Origin: Apoda limacodes
Lineage: Eukaryota; Arthropoda; Insecta; Lepidoptera; Limacodidae
Direction: 5' to 3'
Length of the DNA: 64,000 nucleotides
NCBI GenBank assembly: GCA_946406115.1
Contig: OX291544.1
Coordinates: 5,022,001 to 5,086,000 of the forward strand
The position numbers and the translations under genes were made by a program. Shown here in pieces: positions 10,500 through 20,919 of the stretch; position 1 is the stretch's first letter; every line of letters begins with the position of its first letter. The notes below the pieces were generated by a model. It searched no databases and was not told the origin of the DNA. It worked only from the letters and a program-made list of their open reading frames with translations.

Positions 10500-13400
10500 T
10501 TTTTTTTTTTTATATTTAAATGTTAACTATGAGGAGTCCTTTAAGATGTGGCACCTAAGAAGTTTTTTAAATATAGATACTGATTTGGCTTCTTTAATAT
10601 ATGTTGGTAGTTAGTTGTAGATTCGTGCTCCTTCCGCTGCTATACTGCTGTTACCGTAGTTTGTTCTCTGACGTTGAATATAAATATTATTTGCTTGTCT
10701 CGTTAAGCGTGTGTGTACTTGTATTTTTTTAGTAATGGATATCATTCGTTAAAATTTTTAATCATAACCAAACAAAGTTTTAATTAGCTTATTTTGCGCT
10801 ATTTGCAGTGGACGCAGATTTGTCTTTGCAGCTGATCCCCATGCTTCAATTAGATATTCAATGTGGGGTTTGGCAAGCGTGTTATAAACAGTGGATCGAA
10901 TTTGTTTTGGAAGACAACGAGTTATTCCACATTGTGCTCCTCTTAAGGATGCAAGTTTTGACCTTATTTTCTCAAGATGAGGTTTCCATGTGAGACGATA
11001 ATCCAGAATTAAACCTAGATATTTTTCTTCTGTAGAATATTGAATTGCGACATCGTAAATTTTTAGTGGATTATGGTTTGGGATGTTTTTGTTTTTAGCA
11101 GCACAGATAATTTATTTTGTTTTCGATATATTAATTGTAAGTAGGTTGTCTTGTAGCCATCTGTGTACCAAGTTTAAGTCAGTCTGTGCCCTCTCTACAA
11201 TCGATTCAATGTCGTGTCCAAAATAGAAAAGACTTGTGTCGTCTGCGTAAAGTGTGATATCCCCATTAAGACCAATGTCTTTAATACTATCAATATATAT
11301 GAGGAACAGAAGTGGTCCTAAAATGGATCCTTGTGGAATACCAAAGGTAATTAATTTGGGGTGGCTTTGACATTTGTTTATTCTTACCACTTGATACCGA
11401 TTTTTTAGATAAGACTCGAATATTTTAAAAGCATTATAAGTGATTCCGACGTTTTTAAGCTTCATTAAAAGCAGTTCGTGGCTTACCGTGTCGAAGGCCT
11501 TTTTTAAATCTATAAATATACCCAGTTCAATGTTCTTTATGTCTATGTTAAGTTTTATTGTGGTTACTAGGTCAGTTGCAGCACTAAGAGTATTGGAATT
11601 GGGCCGAAATTAGTACAGTTTTTTGAATAAGAAATCAATATTATTTAAATGCTTTTCGAGACGGTTGTAAAGAATATTTTTAATAACTTTAGATAGTGTT
11701 GGTAATCCCGATACCGGCCTGTAGTCTTCTAGAAATTTTTTCTTGCCCGATTTATTGAGTGGAGTGACTTTAGCTATTTTTAGGGAGTCTGGAAAGTGTT
11801 ATGCATCTACTTAATGGCTCGGTTATTATGTCTCTCATACATTTTATTACCTTAGGACCTACTCCGTCAACACCGGCACTAGTATTGGGCTTAAGTTTGT
11901 CTATAAATTTTAGTACTTCGCTACTACTTGTGGTCTTAAAAAGTGACGTCTGGGTTTTGTTTGTCGGTGTAGTTGGTATCGTAGTGAGCTTATTTACTTG
12001 AGTATTTTGTATGTCTTTAGCTAATTCTGAGCCAATACTAGAAAAGAACATGTTAAAGTACTCACACATATCTTGAGGATCAGTTACTTCGCCATTGTGA
12101 GTATTAAGACTGGTTGGAATAGAGTCTAACTCGACTTTGTTATAAGTCAATGAGCTTATTAGTTGCCTCATCTTACGAGGACTCTTTGCGCAGTTTTTAA
12201 AAGATCTAAAATAGTAATTTTGTTTAGCAGTTTGAATATTAATTGACACTTCATTTCTTAGTTTCCAAAATTCTTCTCTTAGTTGTTGATTGTCCGGTTT
12301 TCTTTTCTTCTGCCATAGAATATTTCTTTCGTTTATTCCAGCAATAATTTTCTTGTTAATCCATTTCCTTTTTGGGGGATTTAACACCTTGGTTTTGATT
12401 GTCCTACTCTTTTTCAAAGCCTGCTGAATAGTGTCCTCTATAGATTCGTTAGTATTCTCTAGTTGTGATTTATTCTTCTATGAAGGAAGAAAGTTTTTTG
12501 TAGTCGATTGCTTCGTATTGAACTCGCTTTGGTTCTGAGTAATGGTTTTGGACTTTAAGAAAGATTTGCTTGTGATCCGATAGAGATGAGTCAATTAAAG
12601 TCATATGGAATGTTTTGTTTTTTAGGTTAGTGCATACGTGATCCAGAATCGTTTTAGTAGGTCGAAGTTGAAGTCTCGAAAAACAATCACCCTTTGCCTC
12701 CTTGAAAGATAATAAGCATATGTTTCGAGAAAGTCACTTGTGTTAGTCCTTTCTGGTTTATACATGGCTTTAATTGTTTCGATGTGTATCCACAGGTAGT
12801 GGTTGTCATTTCCTAAATTCTCTACTAGCAATTTATGTTTTAGATTGTCGTGGTCAAATATATATACTCCACCTCCATTCGTGGATGTTCGAAAATTGTA
12901 GTTATGCGTATAGTTAGGGAGTTTCAACCGTTTTGCTTCGTCATCACTTTTAATCCAGGGTTCAATGACCATGATATGAATATTTTTAAGTTCTTTAAAT
13001 ACGCACCATATTTCTTCAATTTTTCCTGGCTTGACAAGACTTCGTGCATTAGCATATAGGAAATTTAAGATTTTGCGTTAGTTGTAATGTTGGTGTAAGA
13101 TTTAGCAATTGAATAGGTTCGTTGGTTAGTTGTAATGGGATTATCTTTTTGTATTACTTCTAGTTTTTTAGTGATATTTTCACTATTTTTGGGACACCTT
13201 TAATGTACTTTATAGTTATGTCACTCTCTCCGTTTAGTGTACGTGTCTGGAGTTCTTCTCGCAGTTTTTTAATAAAATCCTGTTGGTTTAGTGTTTGGTC
13301 GGAGAAGATTTTAACCTTATTGACTTTGCGCTTGTTTTTTTAAGTAATTTTTTTCTATGTATGATGAGGAGAAACAAACTTTGACTGGGCGTGGCTTTGC

Positions 13401-13690
13401 AACATCAAATTTACCTAGTCGTATAATTTTCAATATTTTTGGGTTCGGTTCTTCTGGAGAAATGTATTTGGTTGAAAATCTTCTGTAGTCGACAAATCGG
13501 ATAAGGACTGGGATCTAGTACTGTCTCGCCAAGTACGCTCGCCGGCTGCCTTGGGTGGTGTGCGCAATGGTTTACTCATCGTGATGTTGTCAAAAACTCG
13601 CTCCGCTTGTCGCGCCGCTAGGTTTTTATATCTACTGCGTAAATGAACTGACAATGTGGATGACTTAATAACAATATGCTTATGTAGATT
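10500..13690 (-). mobile_element. L2/CR1-group (Daphne-like) non-LTR retrotransposon
   Basis: A nearly full-length LINE lies on the minus strand. From its 5' end it has an ORF1 tail-like frame (13654-13430), an apurinic endonuclease start ('NFLYANARSLV' near 13060), endonuclease, reverse transcriptase, and a C-terminal block that ends just before an A-rich tail, seen as a T run at about 10500-10513. The NARSL endonuclease start and the short C-terminal 'WN/YN..LP' block suit the L2/CR1 group. The frame is broken, so the copy is inactive. Its 5' end abuts another LINE that starts near 13745 in the opposite orientation. Confidence 0.75.
10530..13085 (-). pseudogene. LINE ORF2: endonuclease and reverse transcriptase, broken
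   Basis: Endonuclease: 'NFLYANARSLV' (near 13060), 'NGGGVYIF' (near 12870) and 'VIVFRDFNFDLLK' (near 12670), where the usual GDFN has become RDFN. Reverse transcriptase: 'NTSAGVDGVGPKVIK', motif A 'DLKKAFDTVSHELLL' (near 11510), 'FGIPQGSILGPLLFLIYI', catalytic 'LYADDTSLFYF' (near 11240) and the thumb to 11112. The C-terminus 'RTNYGNSSIAAEGARIYN' lies near 10650. Lesions include a frameshift near 11795, an in-frame stop near 11612 and breaks between endonuclease and polymerase. The protein would have nicked target DNA and primed cDNA synthesis. Confidence 0.8.
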
Positions 13691-13744
13691 TGACCGATTA
13701 TCGCACTTGTTTTTTACTACAAACTATATGGTGTAGATTTGTTA

Positions 13745-15240
13745 AGAGTTTTCCACTAAATAAGTAGAAACAATAAAACTCTCTGATGACATTCGTCTCG
13801 GTATAAAAAACAGAAAAGTCACAGTGCTAACACTATTAGATTTTAGCAACGCCTTTAACACTGTTGACTTTGATATACTACTTTCACTTTTAAGTTCTCT
13901 TAACATATCTCCAACAGCAATCGACTGGTTTCAAAGTTACTTGCGTGGGCGCCGGCAGCGGATCAAGGTAGATGATTCCTTCTCTACTTGGTGCTACACC
14001 AATGCTGGTGTCCCGCAAGGTGGCGTGTTGTCTCCACTTCTCTTTGCTATTTTCATTAATAATATAACATCTAATTTATCTTCTCTCTACCATCTATATG
14101 CAGACGATCTTCAAATATATACTCAGGCTCCAGTTAGTGAACTAAAAAGTGCAGTTGCGATTATAAATAACGACCTTGCTCGCATTATGGATTGGAGTAC
14201 CTCTTACGGTCTAAACGTAAATCAAAATAAAACGCAACTTATCATTGTGGGTACTTCAAGAATGATATCTAAGATTAATTTACAAAATCTTCCTAAAGTG
14301 AGTATTAATGGAACAGTCATTCCATATAGCGAGGCTGTAAAAAACTTGGGCATCATCATAGACCAGACATTTTCGTGGGAACCACAATTAAAAGAAGTTA
14401 GCAGAAAAATATTTGCTACAGCTAAATCTATTAGCAGATTGCGTAACTTCTTGCCCATTGCCACTAAAATTGCACTGGCTAAATCACTACTGCTACCTGT
14501 CCTTGATTATGCGGATGCTAGCTATCTTGACCTTAGTGAGGAGCAATTAAATAAGCTTGAGCGACTCCAGAACCTATGTATTAGATACATATTTGGTTTA
14601 CGTAAATATGATCATATATCCGAATTTCGATTAAAACTTAAGGCTCCCAATTCGCCTTCGCCGGAATACTCATTTTCTGTTTCTTCTCTTCAACGTACGT
14701 TAATAACGTTCAATCCTTCTACTCCGTTATACTTGAAAGAGCGTTTCAATTTTATAGATTTCAATTTTCATGATGCTGAAAACCCCAACACATAATTCGC
14801 AAGCATATAATGACTCATTCACTGTCACAGCTATAAGGCTATGGAATAGTTTACCCTTTGATGTCAAAAAAACACAAACTTTAAGAATATTTAAAAATCT
14901 CGTAATCACACATTACTTAAAAATTTAAGCTGTCTCTCTATCTATATTATATAAGATGTATATAGTTTGAGTATTTATTTTTTTTATTTTTATTTTTTGT
15001 TATGTATTTGAGATATATATATTTATTTTTTGTACGTATTAGTATTATTTATTATTCATATGAATATAAATTTAGCTATTGCTATAAATGTATATATTAT
15101 TTTATTGTTGCCTTTTTTTTTCTTATATTGTTAACTGTAACTGTTACTAAACGCGAAACTATTTTAAATAATATTAACTAACAGTTTTCCACTGGTTCAG
15201 TATACTACTTTGAGTTCTGTAATCTGTCCTATGGACTGTG
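13745..15240 (+). mobile_element. Non-LTR retrotransposon, 5'-truncated, + strand
   Basis: The element starts inside the reverse transcriptase and runs through its C-terminus to an AT-rich 3' tail. Its protein is closest, within this window, to the minus-strand LINE at 56553-59523: both share DFSNAF, YLRGR, GVPQGGV, LYADDLQ and the WNSLP C-terminal block. It therefore belongs to the same clade. The 5' truncation is typical of aborted target-primed reverse transcription. Confidence 0.8.
13797..14928 (+). pseudogene. LINE reverse transcriptase domain, 5'-truncated
   Basis: The frame is open from the truncation point (about 13760) to 14795. Motif A is 'TLLDFSNAFNTVDFDILL', then 'AGVPQGGVLSPLLFAIFINN', catalytic 'LYADDLQIYTQ', the 'NLGIIIDQTF' thumb and the 'RLQNLCIRYIFGL' block. 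After the stop at 14793-14795 another frame continues with 'SFTVTAIRLWNSLPFDVKK', the family's normal C-terminus, so a frameshift has occurred near 14790. No natural ATG begins the frame; a GTG at 13824 is only an internal codon. The endonuclease and N-terminal polymerase motifs are absent, so it is not functional. Confidence 0.8.
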
Positions 15241-15798
15241 CAATTTTTTCCCCCTACCCAGCACTAATTCTTGCTTAATTCCTTTGACTGATGCTGTTGT
15301 TCTCGCAGTTGCATGTATATCACGATTGCCGTAGCTCCAGGAGTTATAGGTACATATTGGCACAGGAAATAATCAACAGATCCTCTCGTGCCATGCTATT
15401 GCAGCTTCTTTAGGAAACTTTTGCAGTTCCTCCATTAATTGTAAATAAAATAAATATGTCACCGCATTACGAGACAGGTCATCTGGGCAATCTGGGTCAC
15501 GTGCTGCAAGCTTTCTTTAAATATATGATTTTATTTGTAAAGCATAAATATATAATTTATTTTACAGGACAAGAAAGGACAGAAGGCTTGCCATTCTTCC
15601 GCGCTTTTTCAGCTTGCGATACTGTTTCTTTTTTATGTGAAAAGGGAAAAAAAGCGTATTTTAACACGATAAGTGCGGAACAGGGCTTGAAACACCCTGT
15701 TCGTGTCTCGTCTTTATAGCGGTAAGAAAAAACTTAAACTTCTCTGTCGTGCGGGAGGCATATCTTCCATCTGGTTCAGTGTAGGAAAGAGATAACTA

Positions 15799-17345
15799 TT
15801 TTTTTTTTATACCACTAAGGTGGCAAACAAGCCTACGGTCCGCCTGATGGTAAGCGGTCACCGTAGCCTATGGACGCTTGCAACACTAGGGGCATCACTC
15901 GCGCGTTGCCGACCATTCAGAAATCTAATAACTTCTTTTTTGAAGAACCCCATACTGTAGTCCTTAGAGAAAACCTTGGCAGGGAGCTCATTCCACAACC
16001 CAAGGGTTCGCGGGAGGAAGTTTCTCTGAAACCGCACTGTACGCGACCATTTTGGTTCCAAAGTGTGAGAATGAATTCCCTGTCGATGGCGAGCGGTGCG
16101 ATGGTAGAAAGTAGCCGTGGGCATCATTTCGAACCATTCCTCAGAACACAATCCATTGTACAAGCGGTAGAACACACACAGGGAGGCAAAGCCTCTCCTC
16201 AGACTTAAGGGCTCGATACCGCAAGTGAGTTTGGGATCGTCAACAATTCTCACAGCCCGTCGTTGAACCGAGTCAAAAGGGTCAAGCTGGTATCCGGGTG
16301 CACCCGCCCAGAGATGGCAGCAGTACTCCATATGGGGCCGGACTTGCGACTTGTAAAGTAGCAACCTTTGCCCCGACGTGAAGTACTGCTTCGCTCTGTT
16401 GAGTACACCAAGTTTTTTGGACGCCAGCTTTACCTTGTCTAGCAAATGATCTCGGAACTGAACATCGCTGGAGATGTCAACGCCAAGGATCCCAATGCTC
16501 TTGGAGATGGAGAGGGAAGTGTTCTGGAATTGTGGGACTACAGTGAATGGGGTTTTCTTAGCGGTGAACGCGCAGACTTGTGTCTTTGAAGGTTTGAATC
16601 GGACCAAGTTTTCCCGCCCCCAGTCAGAGACCTTGGACAGACCGATCTCGATTTGAGACACAAGTTCTTCACGCTTTTCCTCCACAACGGAACGTGGGAT
16701 GCTTGCACGGCCCGTGTAATAAGCGTCTCCAGTACTGTCATCTGCATAGCAATGTATGTTGTTGATGTCCAACATATCATTGATGTGCAGTAGAAACAGC
16801 GTAGGAGACAGCACAGAGCCTTGCGGGACACCAGCATTAATGTCCATGCTATCAGAGCAACTACCGTCAACTACGGCTAGTATGCTTCTGCCGGACAAAA
16901 AGCTAGCCACCCATTTGCACAAACCCTCGGGCACTCCGTAAGAAGGCAACTTCGATAGAAGACCCCGGTGCCAGACCCGATCGAACGCCTTCGCTATGTC
17001 TAGGCTACATGCCAATGCCTCCCCCTGACTCTCAATGGCTAGTGCCCATCGGTGTGTGAGATACACTAGAAGGTCACCAGTTGAGCGACCGTGGCGAAAG
17101 CCATATTGACGGTCACTGATCAGGTCGTGTTTTTCTAGGTATCTCAAAAGCTGTGTGTTGATCACACGCTCCATCACCTTGGAGAGGAGAGAGATTATAG
17201 CGATAGGCCTGTAATTCGATGGATCTGATCTTTCGCCCTTTTTGGGCACCGGGTGCACATTTGCAGTCTTCCATGAAGACGGAAATTGCCTAGTGTGGTA
17301 GGAAAGCGTGAAGATGTATCTGCGATGTGCTGTTGATTCCAAGTT
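15799..17345 (-). mobile_element. Zenon (CR1-group) LINE, 5'-truncated, young copy
   Basis: A minus-strand LINE with a poly(A) tail, seen as T at 15799-15808. The 3' UTR carries 'ACCACTAAGGTGGCAAACAA' and 'CGCCTGATGGTAAGCGGTCA' (read on the plus strand), hallmarks of lepidopteran Zenon. It is truncated inside the polymerase at about 17345. The reading frame is uninterrupted from the truncation point to its stop, so insertion is recent compared with the other Zenon fragments here (6135-6520, 8030-8130, 31498-31690, 63355-63540). It lies between pieces of the Cys-rich pseudogene. Confidence 0.85.
15858..17342 (-). CDS. Zenon LINE reverse transcriptase, N-terminally truncated ORF (494 aa)
   Basis: This is the C-terminal part of a CR1-group ORF2 protein. 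In order it has 'SNYRPIAIISLLSKVMERV', 'QYGFRHGRSTGDLLVYL', motif A 'SLDIAKAFDRVWHRGLL', 'AGVPQGSVLSPTLFLLHIND', catalytic 'HCYADDSTGD', the thumb 'SIGILGVDISSD', 'SQVRPHMEYCCHLWAGAP' and the C-terminal 'NFLPRTLGLWNELPAKVF' block. Catalytic aspartates are present in motif A and YADD. The endonuclease and first polymerase motifs are missing, so it cannot retrotranspose by itself. The listed ATG is not the natural start, since the frame simply begins where the element is truncated. Confidence 0.85.
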   Translation of the reverse strand: MESTAHRRYIFTLSYHTRQFPSSWKTANVHPVPKKGERSDPSNYRPIAIISLLSKVMERVINTQLLRYLEKHDLISDRQYGFRHGRSTGDLLVYLTHRWALAIESQGEALACSLDIAKAFDRVWHRGLLSKLPSYGVPEGLCKWVASFLSGRSILAVVDGSCSDSMDINAGVPQGSVLSPTLFLLHINDMLDINNIHCYADDSTGDAYYTGRASIPRSVVEEKREELVSQIEIGLSKVSDWGRENLVRFKPSKTQVCAFTAKKTPFTVVPQFQNTSLSISKSIGILGVDISSDVQFRDHLLDKVKLASKKLGVLNRAKQYFTSGQRLLLYKSQVRPHMEYCCHLWAGAPGYQLDPFDSVQRRAVRIVDDPKLTCGIEPLSLRRGFASLCVFYRLYNGLCSEEWFEMMPTATFYHRTARHRQGIHSHTLEPKWSRTVRFQRNFLPRTLGLWNELPAKVFSKDYSMGFFKKEVIRFLNGRQRASDAPSVASVHRLR

Positions 17346-17540
17346 TTATGGTATACCCACCCCCTTGGTGCGGGGTTTCTTAGACCTCGTGCCGCACTGA
17401 ACAAATAAAATTCTAACACAGTGCGGAACGAGGTTGCGAACACCTCGTACCCCCGCGCACCTCGTACCGCACCCTACGCTAGCTCTCACGCGGTTAGTGT
17501 TGTGCAACGTATTTGAGATGAAATCGAAACAAAAAAGGAA
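17346..17540. repeat. GC-rich segment with repeated CCTCGTAC/GTGCGG motifs
   Basis: Within about 130 bp, forms of CCTCGTACCGCAC (or CCTCGTGCCGCAC) occur three times, plus an inverted GTGCGGAACGAGG. This is unlike the AT-rich surroundings and lies directly upstream of the piggyBac fragment. It may be subterminal repeats of that transposon, which is inference only. Confidence 0.4.
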
Positions 17541-17554
17541 TTGACTACAGTGAA

Positions 17555-17761
17555 ATGTCTTCGTATTATACAACATTAAAGAAAGGAATTAAGTGGTGGA
17601 GGAAAGTAATAATGGAGCTTATATTTGGTACAGCCCTTAGTAACGCCTTGATTGTGTATAATTCAATTAATGGTGATAGAAATATAATTCCAATGAGACT
17701 ATTTGTGGAACAACTTATTGAAGTTTTTACAGAGAAAGACTTGGATGTGGATAATTTTTGA
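17555..17761 (+). pseudogene. piggyBac-like transposase, C-terminal fragment
   Basis: A 68-residue frame encodes 'MSSYYTTLKKGIKWWRKVIM' then 'GTALSNALIVYNSIN', the conserved segment near the end of the catalytic domain of piggyBac-family transposases (the 'YYTT.RK..KWW.K' pattern after the last catalytic Asp). It ends in a stop at 17759-17761. No catalytic DDD segment precedes it, so it is only a remnant. It lies inside the broken Cys-rich pseudogene, downstream of the Zenon LINE. Confidence 0.75.
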
Positions 17762-17925
17762 ACATCCTAACTACTCGTTATACCGTTAATAGAAACGTGA
17801 ATGTGACATGGAATTTCTTCAAATAGGCTGATGATCATGATAAATATTAGAGTGTTTGTTTATTGAATTAACTAGTAGACCCGGAAAACGGTGTCTTGCT
17901 CATCAAAATTTAACTCTTTTGCCCA

Positions 17926-18045
17926 ATTCTACGCAACTCTTCCCTACACTAACCAACTTTACCCAACTCTTCTCTACTCTAACCAACCTTACCCAACTCT
18001 ACCCAACTCTTACCCTAATCTACTCAGCTCGACCCTACTTTTCAG
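17926..18045. repeat. Short tandem repeat, about 30-bp period, ACCCAACTCT-type
   Basis: The unit beginning CAACTCTTCCCTACACTAAC at 17934 recurs at 17964 with three substitutions, then degrades into CAACTCTACC-type copies to about 18045. One strand is very pyrimidine-rich. It sits in a segment beginning 'ACTAGTAGACCCGG', which resembles a SINE head. Confidence 0.75.
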
Positions 18046-18830
18046 AACCCTAAAGTAAAGTTATTTGCTGTTTTGTTTAGGTCATTACGGATCTCTGGCA
18101 TCAAAAGAAAGTTTGAAGTCTAATTCTAAAAATTGACGGCAAAGATGCAACACAATTATTTTTCAGGTTTCTTTTTACTGGGTTCCACATACGAACTTAC
18201 CTATATCTTGTACGCATATTGTTTGGGTCAAATGATGTCTTTGGTGTTTAAGCTTGGAGCGCATATCCTGCTGTAACGGAGGGATTTAAATACGGTTAAC
18301 AAGGCATTGAGCAGGCGTTGCCAATATTGGAAAAATTTGTTGTTTTCTTGTATGACAAGCGTCTTACAATATTAAGCCTGAACAGATTTGATTTCAATTA
18401 CGAGGTGTGAATGGTCCCTAGGCATTATTTTAACACTTTGCATTTTGTTACTGATTTCAGATCAGGTACAAGTACGAGTGTAAATGAGTGCCGAAAAGTA
18501 CTTTTTACAAAAAGAAATCTCCAGTTAGAGAATCTGCCTCCAACGGAAGATGCGCTACGTAAACATATTCTCCGTGCAGTTTACCAAGGAGGCTATTTTT
18601 GGGGACAGATTATAGCCCCTCAGCAATAGCTACCATGCCCTGCTGATTGGGGCTGGTCTAAACAAAATGGTTATTGGGAGCCCATATGGACAAGCCTACC
18701 TGCGGCGGCTGCTGCTTGTTTAGAGCTTACTCGTTGCCGCTGCAAAATAAAATGCGCAGGGAGGTGCAACTGCGTTAAAAAAACTAACATGCACGAATCT
18801 ATGTGCATGTAGTGGCAATTGCGAAAAATA

Positions 18831-19639
18831 CATATCTTATTTTAACCCACATTTTTTGTCAAACATCTATGTTAATTTTATCACAATTATAATAACTCTA
18901 CTGGTGAAAGTTTTCCCAACATGTTTATTTAAATTTGTATATATATCACGTCCAGAAGTAATTTATTAATGTAATCTACAACCATAAAAATAACAAGTTA
19001 TCAGAAATCATCTCACCAAAAATTCTAAAATCTGCACACCGCTCCTACAATACAGGTACGCCGGGCGACACAAAACATTTTTTTTAACAGAGTTATAAAA
19101 GAAAAATGATTGACAAATTTACTAATCTATATATAAGACAAGAAGGATAACTGACCTATTCACAGGTATTTTTCTGGGGGTAATCCTCATAGTAATAATT
19201 CTGTAGACGATTTTCGAAAAAAAAATTTAGAAGAAAAGTAATTTTTTTTTGTTTTTTTTCATATCTCGATTTTTTTGTATCAGTGAGTGGAAATTTAGTT
19301 ACAGAAATGAATTCCTCGTCCTCAAATTATACGAAAAAGACCCTAAACTTGATATAGTTGCTAGATGTATGCTGATATAAAGCTTACAGTGAGGTGCGCC
19401 GGACGCACTTTTCCCCCCCTCCCCCTGCCCACCTGCTGGGGGGAACCTCGTGGCAACCGGGCTAAATCAGCTCAGATCACCCCCAGGAACACCTGTTCCA
19501 AGCGGTTTGCTTTGTCTCAAAAATGCAAGGTCCTCTTAGAAAACGGGACCTAAGATCTCCTACTTAATTGTTATTTTGTGTAGTTAATGATTGTGTTCAT
19601 TTTGATTTGTTTATTATTTACTTATATATTTATCAGATA
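18831..19639. other. Gene-free stretch
   Basis: AT-rich with T-rich homopolymer tracts at 19200-19275. A GC-rich patch at 19395-19560 has a short open frame without a recognised motif. Nothing else supported. Confidence 0.4.
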
Positions 19640-20040
19640 TTTATGTAAGATACGCAAAATGTTAATATTTAATTTGTGATTAATCTGTAATTGATCTAAA
19701 GTTTTTTATTTATGAATGCAAAAAATATGAAAAAAAACTAAAAAAGCTATAATACAAGCATTTTTTTGAGCAATGATTGCTCGGCAAAGGATTACCGGAG
19801 GTAGTGGAGGTCTCAATCTCTTTAATTTGCTCGGTAGGGTGTAGCGGTATTACTAGCAACGTTTGAAAAATAAATTTGGTACTTGAATATTTTTCACTTC
19901 AAACTTGAAATTTTCAGACATTTTCAATAGTTGAAAAATTTCATAAAAATTTTCTTTCCCTACTCTATGACAGACGGATGGACGAACACGAGAGTGGTCT
20001 CAAAGAGGTTCTGTTTTTCCTTTTATGGTACAGAACCCTA
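19640..20040 (+). repeat. Interspersed repeat copy (pair with 26190-26520)
   Basis: It shares an ordered series of blocks with 26190-26520: 'GAGCAATGATT', 'TTGGTACTTGAAT', 'AACTTGAAATTTTCA', a 'GACAGACGGA' tract and the end 'TTTTATGGTACAGAACCCTA'. The conserved end resembles the 'GGTTCCGTA' repeat superfamily. No protein is encoded. Confidence 0.7.
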
Positions 20041-20510
20041 AAAATAAAAAATAAATATTTTCATTATAATTTTTATAATGGTCACCCTATCAGTACACTC
20101 AAAGCGATTTCAAGGTCAAAAAATTTAAACTGCACTTTCCAGTGGTATCAATTTTATAGGCTCCTTTATTTGGTCCCCACCAATGATAAAGTAAACATAG
20201 ACGGATTGTATGTACTATGATCTCAGTTAAGTCTCAGCCACACGTAGCGATATGTAGCTGTACACAAGCTTAAAATCGCTGAAAAATTTATAGCCACTAA
20301 TAAAAAGCTAATAATAAACAATAAAAATAACATTAAATTCAACCTGGCCAATGTTTTATTCTAGATATGCCAAAGTTATTTAGACGAAAATACAAAAACC
20401 TCTGCATTTTTACTTTTTTTATATCCGCAAAGATGACCGAGATAATAGCAATCAAAGTGCGCATTTTTGCGCGTCCCATAATTAAAACGCACTCGGCGTT
20501 TAATCGCGCT

Positions 20511-20520
20511 GTGACGTCAC
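20511..20520. promoter_or_regulatory. Palindromic GTGACGTCAC (CRE/ATF-type site)
   Basis: This is a perfect 10-bp palindrome containing TGACGTCA, 107 bp upstream of the THAP exon start codon, in a locally CpG-rich stretch (20450-20560) unlike its AT-rich flanks. It could be a promoter element for that exon. TGACGTCA also occurs at 2348-2355 and 21895-21902, so chance or repeat origin cannot be excluded. Confidence 0.4.
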
Positions 20521-20626
20521 GATTCCTGTCAACGCGACAACGAAGCGCGCCGGCCTGGACATCGGGCATTCTTATTCATTCAATCACCGATGCTGGTAGC
20601 TCGTACTTGCGGTTTATTACGAAAAA

Positions 20627-20803
20627 ATGAATAGCAAATACTATACAGTGCCTAAATGTTTTAATTCCAATGTTAAAACACCCGACAAACTGTTTAATAT
20701 ACATAAAAATCCTAAAATAAGGAAGAAATGGATGACCGCAATACGCAGACAGAATTCAATAGGACCGAAGATTGTTGCATTTTGTTGTGAAGATCATTTC
20801 GAT
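20627..20803 (+). pseudogene. THAP zinc-finger domain, first exon (one zinc ligand changed)
   Basis: From the ATG at 20627 the frame encodes most of a THAP DNA-binding domain, the C2CH finger of P-element transposases and their host derivatives. It has 'VPKCFNSNVKTPDKLFNIHK', an RKKW motif ('IRKKWMTAIRRQ') and 'FCCEDHFD', carrying the Cys and His of the C-terminal ligand pair. The first Cys of the N-terminal pair is Tyr ('KYYTVPKC' where KYC..P.C is usual), so zinc binding is probably lost. A possible donor GTTAGT follows at 20804. I see no further exons, so it may be a decayed THAP gene or transposon piece. The upstream CpG patch with a CRE-like site could be its promoter. Confidence 0.65.
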
Positions 20804-20919
20804 GTTAGTAACTATTTAATGTATCCTTTTCTCGTGATTATTACCTACCTACTTAGTACCTACTACTGACCTGGAATAACCACGCGATAAGCACGTATTG
20901 GACGTTTAATATTCCGTAA

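Larger units (their letters stand above)
15283..18830 (+). pseudogene. Conserved Cys-rich protein of unknown function, interrupted pseudogene
   Basis: Several plus-strand pieces fit one protein that I know only as an uncharacterised family in insects and cnidarians. Piece 1 (15283-15420) encodes 'DAVVLAVACISRLP', 'IGTGNN' and 'CHAIAASLG', with two TAG stops. Piece 2 begins after a splice-acceptor-like TTATTTTACAG (near 15567) with 'LPFFRAFSACDTVSFLCEKG'. Piece 3 (18252-18362) encodes 'WSAYPAVTEGFKY' and 'LPILEKFVVFLYDKR'. Piece 4 (18440-18830) has 'LPPTEDALRKHILRAVYQGG', a WGW motif, 'PIWTSLP' and a Cys-rich tail (CRCKIKCAGRCNCVKK, then TCTNLCACSGNC in the next frame after a run of seven A). 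A Zenon LINE (15799-17345) and a piggyBac fragment sit between pieces 2 and 3. It is dead. Function unknown. Confidence 0.65.

Noticed and set aside
15858..16208. Plus-strand frames over the Zenon LINE
   Set aside because: They are antisense shadows of the reverse transcriptase frame.
17926..18045. Telomere-like or CRISPR-like array
   Set aside because: The units are degenerate pyrimidine-rich tandem repeats without unique spacers and do not match the insect telomere TTAGG repeat.
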